From Stomorhina lunata (taxonomy: Eukaryota; Arthropoda; Insecta; Diptera; Rhiniidae): DNA of 64,000 bases. Below the pieces are notes generated by a model. That model was given only the letters and a program-made list of their open reading frames with translations. It was not told the DNA's origin and ran no database searches. Of the stretch, positions 45,211-56,713 are shown one piece after another. The number at the start of each line of letters is the position of its first letter. Positions within the stretch are counted from its first letter, which is position 1. The stretch lies in contig OW121742.1 in assembly GCA_933228675.1 (NCBI GenBank), positions 111,473,242-111,537,241 of the forward strand. Direction: 5' to 3'. The translations under genes were made by a program, and so were the position numbers.

Positions 45211-45372
45211 TGCGCAAATAACTAGAGTGGATCTGGCACAACTGAGATCGGGATAAAGCATGATACCCCACATTTTAAACTGTTTTTAACATCTTAACTA
45301 CAGTAAGATGGTGGAGAATTTGAGGACTCATCCAGTGGAGTAGCACATTTTCTTGCCCAAATGCGATAACAA

Positions 45373-46178
45373 AAACATAACCTGTTTAGAAAATCACAGT
45401 ATTTCCCAGTTAAAATTTCCACTTCCCTCTGCCATCCTTTGGTAGCTTAAAGAGGCCGATCCGCTTGATTCGTCAGAACTCCATCAACTCCCTTGGATTT
45501 ATTTTGATCCTACTATAAGTATCTTTGAATCATTGCTGTAGACAGTTGCCAGAAGTATGTCTTTTTATATTGCTCTTCATTCGATCTCGCTCTTCTTTCG
45601 GGGAACCGCCTAAGAGCCCTATGGAGGCTCAAAACCTTCGAAGTCTGGCTGACTTTTGCAGCTCCGTTGTTGAGCGCATTAGTAGCAGTTGAGGAATGTT
45701 TCATCTAACGCGTATCCGCTGATTTCTCACTAAACTTCATTTTGGACACTGTAGAACCAATAGTAACGCAGCTACAATAACATAAACTGTTTAGAAAATC
45801 ATATTATTTCGCATTTTCCCAGTTAACGATCTCCACTCCCCTCTGCCATTTTGCACCCTTGAATGACACAGCTTTCATGGGTATTTGAAAAAGGCCGATC
45901 GGCACAATTGGCCAGACCTCTAACAGCTCCCGCGGATTCATTTTGAGCCTACCGTAAGAATCATTGCTGTAGACACTGTAGACCACATTGCTCTTCACTC
46001 GATCTTCTTTTGGGGAAACACGCCTGAGACCCCTACGGAGGCTCAAAACCTTTGAAGTTTGGCTGAATTTTGTAGCTCCTTCCTTGAGCGCATTAGTAGC
46101 AGGAGAGGAATGTTTTACCCCACGCGTATCCGCTGATTTCTCTCTAAATTAATTTTGGGCGCTGTAAAACTTTGCCTC
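45373..46178. repeat. Direct duplication of about 400 bp, unknown repeat
   Basis: Copies at about 45373-45762 and 45780-46178 share ctgtttagaaaatca, tcattgctgtagaca, ggaggctcaaaacctt, gcgcattagtagcag and cgcgtatccgctgatttctc. The offset drifts from 405 to 414 bp and similarity is moderate. On the minus strand parts are open (45804-46046), but the two copies are not open in the same way. This is probably part of a transposon. Confidence 0.75.
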
Positions 46179-46795
46179 ACAAGATGTCCCTGGTCGAAAT
46201 ATAAATTCTTTAGTAAATTTCTCTCTTTTGAGTTGAGTAGCATGGGATCCCTATTGGGCACTCGTAGAAAAACTTGGCATTTGAAATTGGAGAATATGCT
46301 CACAAGATAGAAGCGCATGGAATTCTAAAATATGTTCGGCCTTTGACCTTAACAGGTTGTAGCTATATACCATTTAAGTAAATAAGTGTAAATAGCATGT
46401 AAATAGCTTCTCGCCTTGCTGACAAATCATGTAAATTAATAAGAAATAAAATGAAAAAAACTTTCAAAATATTTAATATAGAATATAATACATATATTTA
46501 ATCCTTGGATTTAATTATAATTAAATAGGTATTTCATAAAATAATTATAATTACAATAAACCGCTAAACATTATTAGCCAAAATTAATACACATTAACCT
46601 TTAGTTAACAAAAATTTAATAAAAGCAAATAAAAAGTGCTTATTTCACTATATAAATTGTGTGCTTTAACATTTAATCAATTAAAAGTCCAAGTCCAATA
46701 TACTCAGTTTAAAACAAAATTATAAACCTTTTTGCCGACCAAACAAGGTATTTCATTTAGCACAATACATTAAACAATAACAATTTGGAATAGTT

Positions 46796-47400
46796 TTAAT
46801 ATTTGTTAATATTAAACAAGCGTACGCCATGAAACTGTGGCAATTTGGGCAGGGTGACAACAGCCAAGGAGATGAAATTGGCTATAAAATGATCGGTGTC
46901 GTTGCGTGTATACAAACAGCAAAGCAAGAACCTGGAAACATTTTGGATGAAACCGAGACAATCACTTTCGGGTTAAACAATAAAAAAGTAACAATTACTT
47001 ACAAGACAATGGGTACTGCTGTAAGAAATTTACGTGTAGCCGTAAATTGTTCACCGTCATCGATTTGTTCCCAATGGGTTAGCTGACGTCCCGTATCGTT
47101 TTCAATGGAAAACCAAGGCGCTCCCTTGATAATATGAAGGAAATACAAATGAGCCTGAAAAATAGAATTCAATTAATTTTTATTTTTTTAGAAAGTTTCT
47201 TTTTATTTCCCCTCGCCACTTACTGCATTATGCATTAAATTTGTCAAAGTCCAGGCCATGGGTATGGTTATAAATGGCACCGACAATAGTATTAAATGAG
47301 CTGCCAAGACACCTAAGAAGTATGCCAACCACATACCTCTAGCACCCAGCCAGGTGCTATTTGGATTGGGTTCACCATGACCACCAGCAATAACTGTCAT
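46796..47400 (-). CDS. ORMDL: ORMDL sphingolipid regulator
   Basis: Minus-strand exons are 47400-47224, 47154-47003 and 46931-46796, with GT-AG junctions in phases 0 and 2, giving 154 residues. Conserved family segments are NPNSTWLGARGMWLAYFLG, the hydrophobic hairpin HLILLSVPFITIPMAWTLT, THWEQIDDGEQFT, RKFLTAVPIVL and the C-terminus LPKLPQFHGVRLFNINKY. ORMDL proteins are ER membrane proteins that bind serine palmitoyltransferase and restrain sphingolipid synthesis. Length matches the family exactly. The gene has no repeats in its introns. Confidence 0.97.
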
Positions 47401-50083
47401 TTTCCCTTTTGTTTTTTATTATTACTCAAGCAAAATTTTGTAAATTATTCCTAAAATGTATGAATAATTTCTTCTGCAAGTTCTTTGTGTTTTGATAATT
47501 ATTATTATTATTCTTTGCACCTTTTTTCTTCGCTCCAGCATACGTAGTTGCCCAGTGTTGCCAGTGACTTATATCGAAAAACTATACAAGATATTTTTTG
47601 AAATCTTAAAATACTCACAATAATAGTTTCCAAAAAAACTTTGAATATTTGTTATAAAAACCTAAGAAATAGTAAAAGAAGTCTGTGTTTTAAGCAAATC
47701 ATAAAAATTCAAACTATAATAATTTTAAATTAGAAAGTTTAAAGCGATAACACTGGCTGTGACTAGTTTTTGTTATGTTCTCTTTATTGTTTTCTTCGTT
47801 ATTGATAAGAAAACAGAGTTGTCGGACTGTAAGGTTATCCAGTAGGTTTGCCAGATTTGACGATTTTTGCTCAACAATGCAGACAATAAAACCTTAATAA
47901 ACTTTTTAGTTATTTTTTACAAAAGCAGCATAATAGTAAGTCTACTTTTACATTAGTCAGGTTTGGCTTATCAAGTCTTGAATTTGTGTAAGAAAAAACT
48001 GACAGAATTAAAATTGTTACAAGCCTGACCGTACTATCAAGTTTAAGAAAATTTTGAAAATTTGTATAAAATTTAAGGAAAATAAAATGAAAACTGATAA
48101 AAAAAAATGTTCGTGTGTGAACGTGAGTGTAGGTTTAAAAGAAATTTAAAGAAAAACTGATCAAGTAAACCTGATTCTTGTGAAACGGGACTAAGTCAAC
48201 CTTCAGGTTTGGCTCATCAAATCTTGAGTTTGAGAAAAAGCTGACAGAATTTAAATTGATACAAACCTGAGCATTACGCTCAATTTAGAATTTACTCTCC
48301 AGTGTGTTAAAACAGATAAATAGGAGAATAGAACCCAAAAACCATTTTCACGAAATTCTTCAATTTGAAATTGGAGTTACGACGGTTTTATTCCCCCATT
48401 TGTTTGTTTTAACACACTGGAGAGCAAATTCTAAATTTTAAATATTTGTTGAACAAAATTTTCAAAAAATAAAAAAATGATTTTTGAAACCGACCTGAGA
48501 AAAATGTACCATTTTCCAACATGAAAAAAACTAAGTAAATTTGGTTATATTTAAACAAAACTGAACTATTTACGAGTAATAAGCCATTAAATGATAAATC
48601 ATGTCTAACTTCGGAATTTCTTTATTTACAACATGCAATTTTTGGTGCATATCCTCAGGCGCGTTTTCAAGGACATGCATTTTCGGGGGAAAATTGAAAT
48701 AACTTTTAAACTACTTAATGGATTTTCGTCTTTCCCGATTTGAAATAAAGCTGTGTTCGTTCTTTTTAATATTCTATTATTTTTTCTTATAAAAATTGTT
48801 TATTTTTGGTCTAAATTTCGCAAAAACAAAAAATAACCCATTTTCCCCATACAAATGGGCTCTTAAACTTTGCATCCGATGCGCGCCCATAGAACGTTGT
48901 TTGGCTCAAATTTTCAGATCTAAGCTTTTAGACCTAGTGTCATAATATTCCGTAGAAAAACATTTGAAATCAAAGAAAAAAAAATCCCTATTGTACAGGT
49001 ATCAGCAGAGAAAAATATAATTTTTCAAAACTTCATAGTGTGTTTCATAGCGAAAGATTGAATGTATTGGTGGGGAGTTTGTAAAAAAATCTGGAACGAC
49101 CGTGTAATAGAAAAACACTTTTCCATCATGCCAAGTATTATCGTTTAATAGGCGCTTTAATTCCCCTCAAACATCATTTTCCCTATATATTGAAACCATT
49201 CTCGGCTCTTATATCAAATAAGAGCTAGGGATATTTGTGGAAATATCTTTGCCAGATTCATAAGAGATATTGAGATTTTTGTGCATTTAAATGACTTGAG
49301 AGTATGTATGGATAAATATGGAAGTATTTTAATTATTATGAGCATTTAAAGTCTATGTCTAAACTTAGTATAAAACTTTTTTGGTGTATTATAAACAAAT
49401 TGAAACTTTGTTTAAAAAAAATCTAAAAATTTTTTCGTTATTTTTCATGCAGTAGGAATTTTTGAAATAAGTGTACATCAACGATTTAAAATTTATGGAC
49501 CAATTGGTTTTGGTTGGGACTTTTTTGAAAAAAGTAAATTTTTTCTGAGGTGTTACTGCGTATATCTATTCGAAACAAATTTTCGAAACACAATGCTTTA
49601 AGCATACAAATTTAAACAGTTTTATTTTCGAATCGAGCGTTATTATTGAAGTAATTATCTTTCTTTTGTCATTCCCCTTTGTATTCTCTACAACACTATC
49701 TCCTAAAAACACAAGACTTTATGCGCCAAACCTGTCGTGTGTAAAAGCATACTTATTTACTATTTCGCCTTTAGCTTGAATTCTGTTTTAATTCACTTTG
49801 TTGTCATTCCACTGTGAGTGTCAGCAACATAAAGAGGAAGTACCGTTGATTCACTTGCAACAAAAAAAAACATTGTGCAAAAATTGTTTAATACGCGAAA
49901 AAACGATTTGAAAATTAACAAAGAAAACCAAACAGTTAATAAATTTATACAACAAAAGTAAATTAACTATTTAGTAACTAATTAAAATTACTTTAAATTA
50001 CCCTAATACTGCTAACAAGAGTAAAAAAATATTTAGCAAAAAAAAAAAAATTTTATAACAACGCCTCCATATTTTCTTTGTAA
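47401..50083. other. AT-rich intergenic region with a foldback and direct repeats
   Basis: No gene was found. A phrase caggtttggcttatcaagtc near 47960 recurs as caggtttggctcatcaaatc near 48202, each followed by a block like aaactgacagaatt and then a block like acaagcctgac. A foldback repeat (48284-48435) follows directly. The last part may include the presenilin promoter and 5' UTR. Confidence 0.55.
48284..48435. repeat. Foldback element with 30 bp arms
   Basis: The arms tttagaatttactctccagt, gtgttaaaac (48284-48313) and gttttaacacactggagagc, aaattctaaa (48406-48435) are nearly perfect reverse complements around a 92 bp loop. This could be a small MITE or a hairpin. Confidence 0.8.
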
Positions 50084-50125
50084 CCTTTTCTTATTGCTGC
50101 CTCTCGTCGAAAAAAAAACTTAATC

Positions 50126-52789
50126 ACGGATCAAAAAAGGAGTTCCGGTAGCGAGGCTGAGCCCGACGAAAGTACCCCTCTGATGGAAGGCCACGTCGGT
50201 GCCCCTCAGATCAGTTGCAATAACTCTATAACTGGTGGAGCTGAACGCAGACGTCAGCAAAAACGTAAGACAGAACAGCTGAATACTTATGGTGGCACGG
50301 AGCAAAGAGATGCAACAGATGGGGTAAACTTTTAAGTTTTTGGTTAATTATTGTAGAATAATGTTTTAATTTTTCTGGGAATTTAGGCCATATTAGATGT
50401 TCCCCAAGTTGAGATACGCAGCAGACGTCCTAGAGATTCAGATGGTAATCCACCTGATCCAGATGGTCCCTCTGGGTCACGTCCCGCTAATACGGAAGCC
50501 GAGGATGAGGAACAGGGTTTAAAGTATGGAGCTCAACATGTTATCAAAATTTTTGCTCCAGTCTCATTGTGTATGTTGGTGGTGGTGGCCACCATAAACT
50601 CCATTACGTTCTACACATATACGGATACGTATTTGTAAGTAAATACAAGGGAGTGTCAATAAGTCCCAGACTTTTAGAATGAAACACAGTTTAAATTGAA
50701 CCAATAATAGTAAACGCCAATGATTGTCGCCTTGACTAAATTGACTGACAAACGAGAAACTTACTTGTTGTTGTTGTTGTAACTGCGATATTATTGGTAA
50801 GATCGCAGAAGTGGCAGTCCTTGGTCGGAATCCTAAGATTTCCGAGTCGTTCCGGTACGAAGAACCGACTGCCGTGGGAACGAGAAACTTACTTGTTTTG
50901 ACTACTGCTGTTTGATCATCGGTGTTTGAATTTCTCACTAGAGAAGCGGAAAATTGAAAAAACCAAGTACTTATTGACCTACCCTCATAGTATTGTTCAC
51001 AACTAAATAACCAGTTTTGAATGAAAATGGAGTCTATTGACTAAGCTTCCACTTATTATTCCTGATTTCAGATTATACACACCATTCCATGAATTATCCG
51101 AAGATAAGGGTACCAAACTTTGGAATGCCTTGGCCAATTCCTTGATTCTCATCTCTGTCGTTGTGGTAATGACCATATTTTTAATTGTACTGTATAAGAA
51201 ACGCTGTTATAAAATTATTCACGGCTGGTTAATTTTATCATCATTTATGTTATTGTTCATCTTTAGTTATTTATATTTGGAGTAAGTTTTGTTCAAAAAG
51301 AAAAATTTGTGATTTTTTTTAATCATTAATTTCTAGGGAACTTTTGAGAGCCTACAATGTTGCTATGGATTATCCCACAACATTATTAATACTATGGAAT
51401 TTTGGTGTTATGGGCATGATAGCCATACACTGGCAAAGTCCTTTAAAACTACAACAGGCTTATCTTATATTTGTCTCGGCTCTAATGGCTTTGGTCTTTA
51501 TTAAATATTTGCCAGAATGGACTGCCTGGGCTGTGTTGGCTGCAATATCTATATGGGGTTCTTATACTCAAACATTTTTTACAAAAACATTTTTTTTTAT
51601 ATAAAACCTAATTTTAGATTTAATTGCTGTCTTGACACCCAAGGGACCTTTGCGTATTTTAGTGGAAACTGCCCAGGAAAGAAATGAGCAAATATTCCCA
51701 GCTTTGATATATTCCTGTAAGTTTTTTTTTGGTTTTATTTTTTCAACAAAACAAAAATATCTCTAATCTCTTATACCCATAACTTTTATAGCCACGGTCT
51801 TATATATGTTCATGGGTACCCATGCTCCTGCTCAACGCAACAATTCGTCTGAATCAACCACACCAAATTCTCCGCATACCTCCACCTCATCGACTTCGGT
51901 GTCCCGTACAACAGGTACAAGTGCTCCTGCCAGTGCTGAAGGTATGCCTCTAGTGACATTTAAAATGCGCGGAAATGGTATTTATTTTCATTTTATTTTT
52001 TTAAATTTCCAAAAGTCTTATCTTAGCAAAACTCTATCGGTCAGCTTGTGTTGTCCTTTGACTTTTGTAGATTAAAATTGTTTTGGTGTAAGGGAATAAT
52101 ATTAGTTTTTTGTTCTTACTTTTTTCTTTAGTTGATTTTGGTTTCATTTCCTTGTTTCCGTCGTAGCGCGCATCTGTTGATTATACTTTTGTCTCTTAAA
52201 TTCATGTTTCTTTTTTTTAATTTTTTGAAATATTATTTTCTCTAGAAGCGGCTGGTTTTACTGAAGAATGGTCTTCAAATATGGATGATCGTGTGGCCAG
52301 ACGTCAAATCGAGGTTCAGGCCAGCACTTCTGATAATGCCAATCGTTCAACTAATTATCGTACCGTAACGACTCAGGAAAATCGTTCTACCCATTTGGGT
52401 AGTAATATGACGGAAGCTCAAGAAGAACGTAAGCATATTTAATTCTTTCTTGAAATTAAGCTTTATTAATAGATAAATGTAATTAATAAATTTTAATTAT
52501 TAAAAACCTTTTTCTTGTAGGTGGCATTAAACTTGGGCTTGGTGATTTCATTTTCTATTCGGTGTTAGTGGGCAAAGCTTCGTCTTATGGAGATTGGGCC
52601 ACAACAATTGCCTGTTTTGTTGCTATCCTAGTTGGTCTATGTCTTACACTTGTTCTATTGGCAATATGGCGTAAAGCCTTACCAGCTTTGCCTATTTCAA
52701 TATTTTTCGGACTTTTCTTCTGTTTAGCCACAAGCGCTATAGTTAAGCCGTTCATGGAAGAGCTATCAGATCAGCAAGTTTTTATTTGA
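50126..52789 (+). CDS. Psn: Presenilin, gamma-secretase catalytic subunit
   Basis: Exons end or begin at: ...-50323, 50387-50634, 51072-51281, 51337-51557, 51618-51716, 51792-51977, 52246-52428 and 52521-52789 (stop TGA). All junction phases agree. The protein is the intramembrane aspartyl protease that cleaves Notch and other type I membrane proteins. Seen: [20 protein letters not shown] (TM1), [27 protein letters not shown], and the first catalytic Asp in ISIW-D-LIAVL, whose codon is split by an intron (donor G|GTTCTT, weak). The second catalytic Asp lies in [12 protein letters not shown], and PALP is present near the end. The loop exon (51792) is Ser/Thr-rich. The first exon is the uncertain part: in-frame sequence reads from 50084, but the first ATG is at 50183, after residues that look homologous. 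Confidence 0.95.
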
Positions 52790-53036
52790 AAAAAAAAAAC
52801 TTTAATGAAAATATTTAAGCTTATAATGACACTAATATTAAAATGATATTTCTTTTTAAATTAAGTATTTAAAAACAGTCTGTTAAAAAGGATTGGTATA
52901 CACTTATATAGACGTGTAATGTATTATATTTAAATTGTAGAAAACTATTAATTTTTTACCTATAACATTTATTTGTATGTGAAATTTAAAATAATAATAT
53001 AAAGTCACTTTAACAAAAAAGTATTTTTAACAATTT

Positions 53037-53986
53037 TTATTGACTACTTTCTTTTCGTTTAATAATGGTTTGATCTTTAAGATTGACCACCCAACCCGGT
53101 TCTAAGCCATAAAACAACTGACGTGCATCTTTCATGGAAGTTAACATTTCATAATCAGGATCTTCTTCTATTTTAGGCAATTCATAGCCATACTTTTGGG
53201 CCAAAACCAAACGATGTTTACTGATTTCTTCGGGATCTGCTAAATAGCCACGATTTTCAGCCGATGTATAGTAGCCAATGGCATCTTGTGGTGGCAATTG
53301 CCTATTGGGAATGGGTACACCCTTTTCAAAGAATTTCACAGGATTTTTCATAGCATGCAAACTTCTAGGATCATAGTAGGCTGTGCGTATTACACCACCA
53401 CAACGTTCAATGGCTGCTATAACCGATTCCTTAGCATGCTGAACTTCAATACAAATCTTAGACTTGAATTTATCCGCACCCTCATCAGTTAGTTGGAAAC
53501 CGAATTCCATGGAGGCGGGATTAAAGCTAACCAGGCCAGTATTACACAAACTGGTTAAGTCAATGGGTTGTTGGGCATCAATACGATTGGTATCCAACAT
53601 AACTTGCAGCTGTAGTAAGGAAATTTGTGGATATTGGCGTCTTAAGTGATGCCCCTTGTAATAGGGCTCATAGGGAAAGCGTATATAGAAAGGGGTATTG
53701 CCGGTTTCATAACCAAGACGCATAAAGTTTTGTCTCTGACCTGAACCTTTGTTGCCAGCACCATGCTTGTCACCACCATGTTGGGCACGACCTCTTTTAT
53801 CCTAAGTCCAAGCATAAAATAAAACATTTTAGTTTAATTTTGTCATTGATGTAACAAATCCCATATTGCTGCTTAACTTACATTTTGTTTGGAATTCGGA
53901 TTGGGTCTTAAGTTACCAATTTGCACCCTCGGTAAGGTACGCAACATCTTTAAGGCCTTGTCGGCAGTTTCTCTTATGTTGGCCAT
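53037..53986 (-). CDS. mRpL15: Mitochondrial ribosomal protein uL15m
   Basis: Minus-strand exons are 53986-53882 and 53801-53037, joined in phase 0 (gtaagt donor, ttag acceptor), giving 289 residues. The protein starts MANIRETADKALKMLRTLPR and continues with the uL15 signature RGRAQHGGDKHGAGNKGSGQ, then PFYIRFPYEPYYKGHHLRRQ and the long mitochondrial C-terminal extension (PPQDAIGYYTSAENRGYLAD). It is a large-subunit mitoribosome protein near the exit-side rRNA core. Confidence 0.95.
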
Positions 53987-56713
53987 TTTTATAAAGGAAC
54001 TTTTATTTAATTTTTTTTTTAATTTTATTAAATAATTCTGTCCCCAAAGAAAAAATACTGAAGCAGCACACTTTTAAAAAAGACGATCAGCTGTTATTTG
54101 GTGTTGCCAATATGTGTGGTAGGATTGCTGTAAAATAGCGGTAAAAACGCTGATATCACACATAGGGGCATAGGGAGTTAAAAATAAATAATTTTTAGAA
54201 TTGGAAGAATTAACAAAAAACAGCATACGATACCCTTCACCACTAAGGGCAAAGGCGTTCTTTTTCCTGTATAAAGACAAATATTTGCTAAATTTTGTCA
54301 TCATACAAACATATTCTCTAAACTTATATATTTAAGCTGTTTCCGTCATTTGGACTTATATGAGAGCCAGGGTCAAATGTGGACCGATTATCTCGAAATT
54401 TAGCAAATTGATTTAGGTTTTATGTATGCAAAAAATAAACTCAAAATTCTCATAATCTTCAGATTTACGAGCGTTTTAGTGATTTTTTGTCTTACTGATT
54501 TTTTGTTGGAGCTATGGTCAAATGTGGACCGACTTCAACGAAATTTGGTACAGTGATTTTATCATGTTTTAAATTTCATGAAAAAATATTGATATTTGTG
54601 GCCAATATATCAATTTCGGGAAGTGGGACCTATGGGAGGTACCATAAATAATAGACCAATTTTGACGAATTTCGATAGCCATGGTCCCACTATCAAAAAA
54701 ATTATCTATGCTAAATTTCATAAAATTATCTCTAGAATTGCGATCTGTACTTTGATTACATCGTTTACATGGGGGTCCAGCCAGCCGTCCAGCCAGACGG
54801 ACGGACGGACTGGCATCGCTAAATCGATTCAGAAAGTGATTCTTAGCCTATTAGTATACTAAAAGGTGGGTCTAAGACAAACATTTCTATGCGTTACATA
54901 CATCAGCACAAACTTAAAATACCCTTTCCACCTATGGTAAGGAGCGATTAACTGTCATCTTTATTCAGAGGTTCGATAGGTCCTCTGTAATTTTTCTTTT
55001 CATTTAATAGAGTTATAATCCTCACATGGGTTATTACTCAATTTCTGCATGTTTGTCGTAGAACATACTTCGAATAATAAAGGAATTATTAAAATTATAT
55101 TTTAATTTCCTACTCGATCCTAGGCTATTTCTAAAAGATTAATTTGCTTCCTCTAATGTAAATTTCTTCATCAACCAATCAACTCATCAATTATCAATTA
55201 TTGACTAAGTTAGGTTTAAAAGGCATTGTCAAAATGAATGACACTTCACTATGTGCTTGTGGTTTCCCAGCTGATCTAAGACTTAACGTCCATATAGAAG
55301 TGCTAAAATAGGCGGAGCTATATCTTCCACAATTTGACTGATTTCTTAGCTCAAGCCTTCGTTACCTTCGATGTCGAAATGGCCAGGAACCAAACTCTGA
55401 CTTCTATTTGACTTTATATTTTAACGCTAAGTCTGCTATAGCAATTATACATTAAAGAACAACCTGACTGTTGACGTAAATGGTCACCTTAATATTTGCA
55501 GTTATATTGTTTGCAATAAGAAAAGTGGCTTTCCATATGGCAAAGATTTCTGCCTTAAAGGCTCTTCATCTGTACGATCTTCAAATGTTTTGTTCTTGCT
55601 GAAAAACACCCGAACCAGTTCCGATATCTATCTTAGAACCATCTGTGAACATTGAATTGCCCTGAATAAATGATTTAATGCTATTAGGAATAAAGACTAA
55701 ACAATAACTCTTTGACTAAATAATTAAATATGGCCTTTTTTATATAGAATTTAAGTACACCTGACTTATTCGGCATAAGACGACTTTTAGCTGCCATTTC
55801 TTTTATTAAAAGATCATTACGAAATACCCGTAGCAAAAACTTACTGTGGAGCATAGTGTTATTATAACAAGTGACTGCAACTCGTCAGCTGTTTTTCAAA
55901 TTTTGTTCTAGTTCAAAATTTGTTTAAGTTTTCTAATGTCAAATTATTGTTGTTATTCTGAATTGTCGAATTGTTGTTTTAAATTTTGGCATTAAAAAAC
56001 TTATTATCCAACAACAAAATCTATGTTGTTGTTGGCTTGTTGTATTTGTTGTAGCCATGCGTTAACCTGTATATATGAGCCTTGCTGTGGAGTGCTTCTA
56101 AAGTCACCGATTATGCCACTATAAGCACAAAGGTAAAATTTAAGTAACTTAACTAAATTCAATTTAATTTCTTTTTTTGTTGGAAAAGCTCAATTATCGT
56201 GTAAGACATCAAAAAAAAAAACTTTTATTGTTGGCAACACTTTTAACCACACACCAGCTGTTCAGCTTGAAAGAGACAACAATACATACACGTGCATTGT
56301 AATTCTATACAACAAGTGAAACAGGTAGATAAAAAATCTTTGTGACGAAGAAGAAATAAAAAAAAGCAATTTTCCGGAGTTCGAAGGCATAATTTCACAA
56401 ATCAATCAAGTTTTTTTAAATTTTAATATCTAAAATTCTAATAGAATACAGGAAAAGGCACAAAAACTGTAGAAATATAGAACAGTTTTATGAAGACAAT
56501 GCAATTGTTGTGAACAAGTGAAATAATCTTCCAGAAAAATCTCTCCAAAAATTTATTGAAAGTTTTACACAAGTGCCAGCCAATTGCATTTACACACACA
56601 AACAAACGCTCGATCAAAAGTGAAGAAACAAAAAAATACAAAAAACGAGTCTTGAAAATTTTCTTTCTCAGCCCTTGTTGAGACATAAAACGTAAAACAA
56701 AAAGTGAAGTTCC
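53987..56713. repeat. Intergenic region with an interspersed repeat and a LINE fragment
   Basis: About 54225-54935 holds the fullest copy of the dispersed element described at 20.4-22.1 kb (tgataccctt-type start, ggtaccataaataatagacc, repeated gacggacggacgg). About 55400-55720 on the minus strand encodes a decayed LINE RNase H start (MFTDGSKIDIGTGSGVF). About 56200-56713 is the likely mib1 5' UTR. No other gene was seen. Confidence 0.65.
55400..55720 (-). mobile_element. LINE RNase H fragment
   Basis: Reading the minus strand from about 55680 gives FTDGSKIDIGTGSGVF, the opening of a LINE-type RNase H domain, followed by broken frames. The copy is short and non-functional. Confidence 0.6.
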
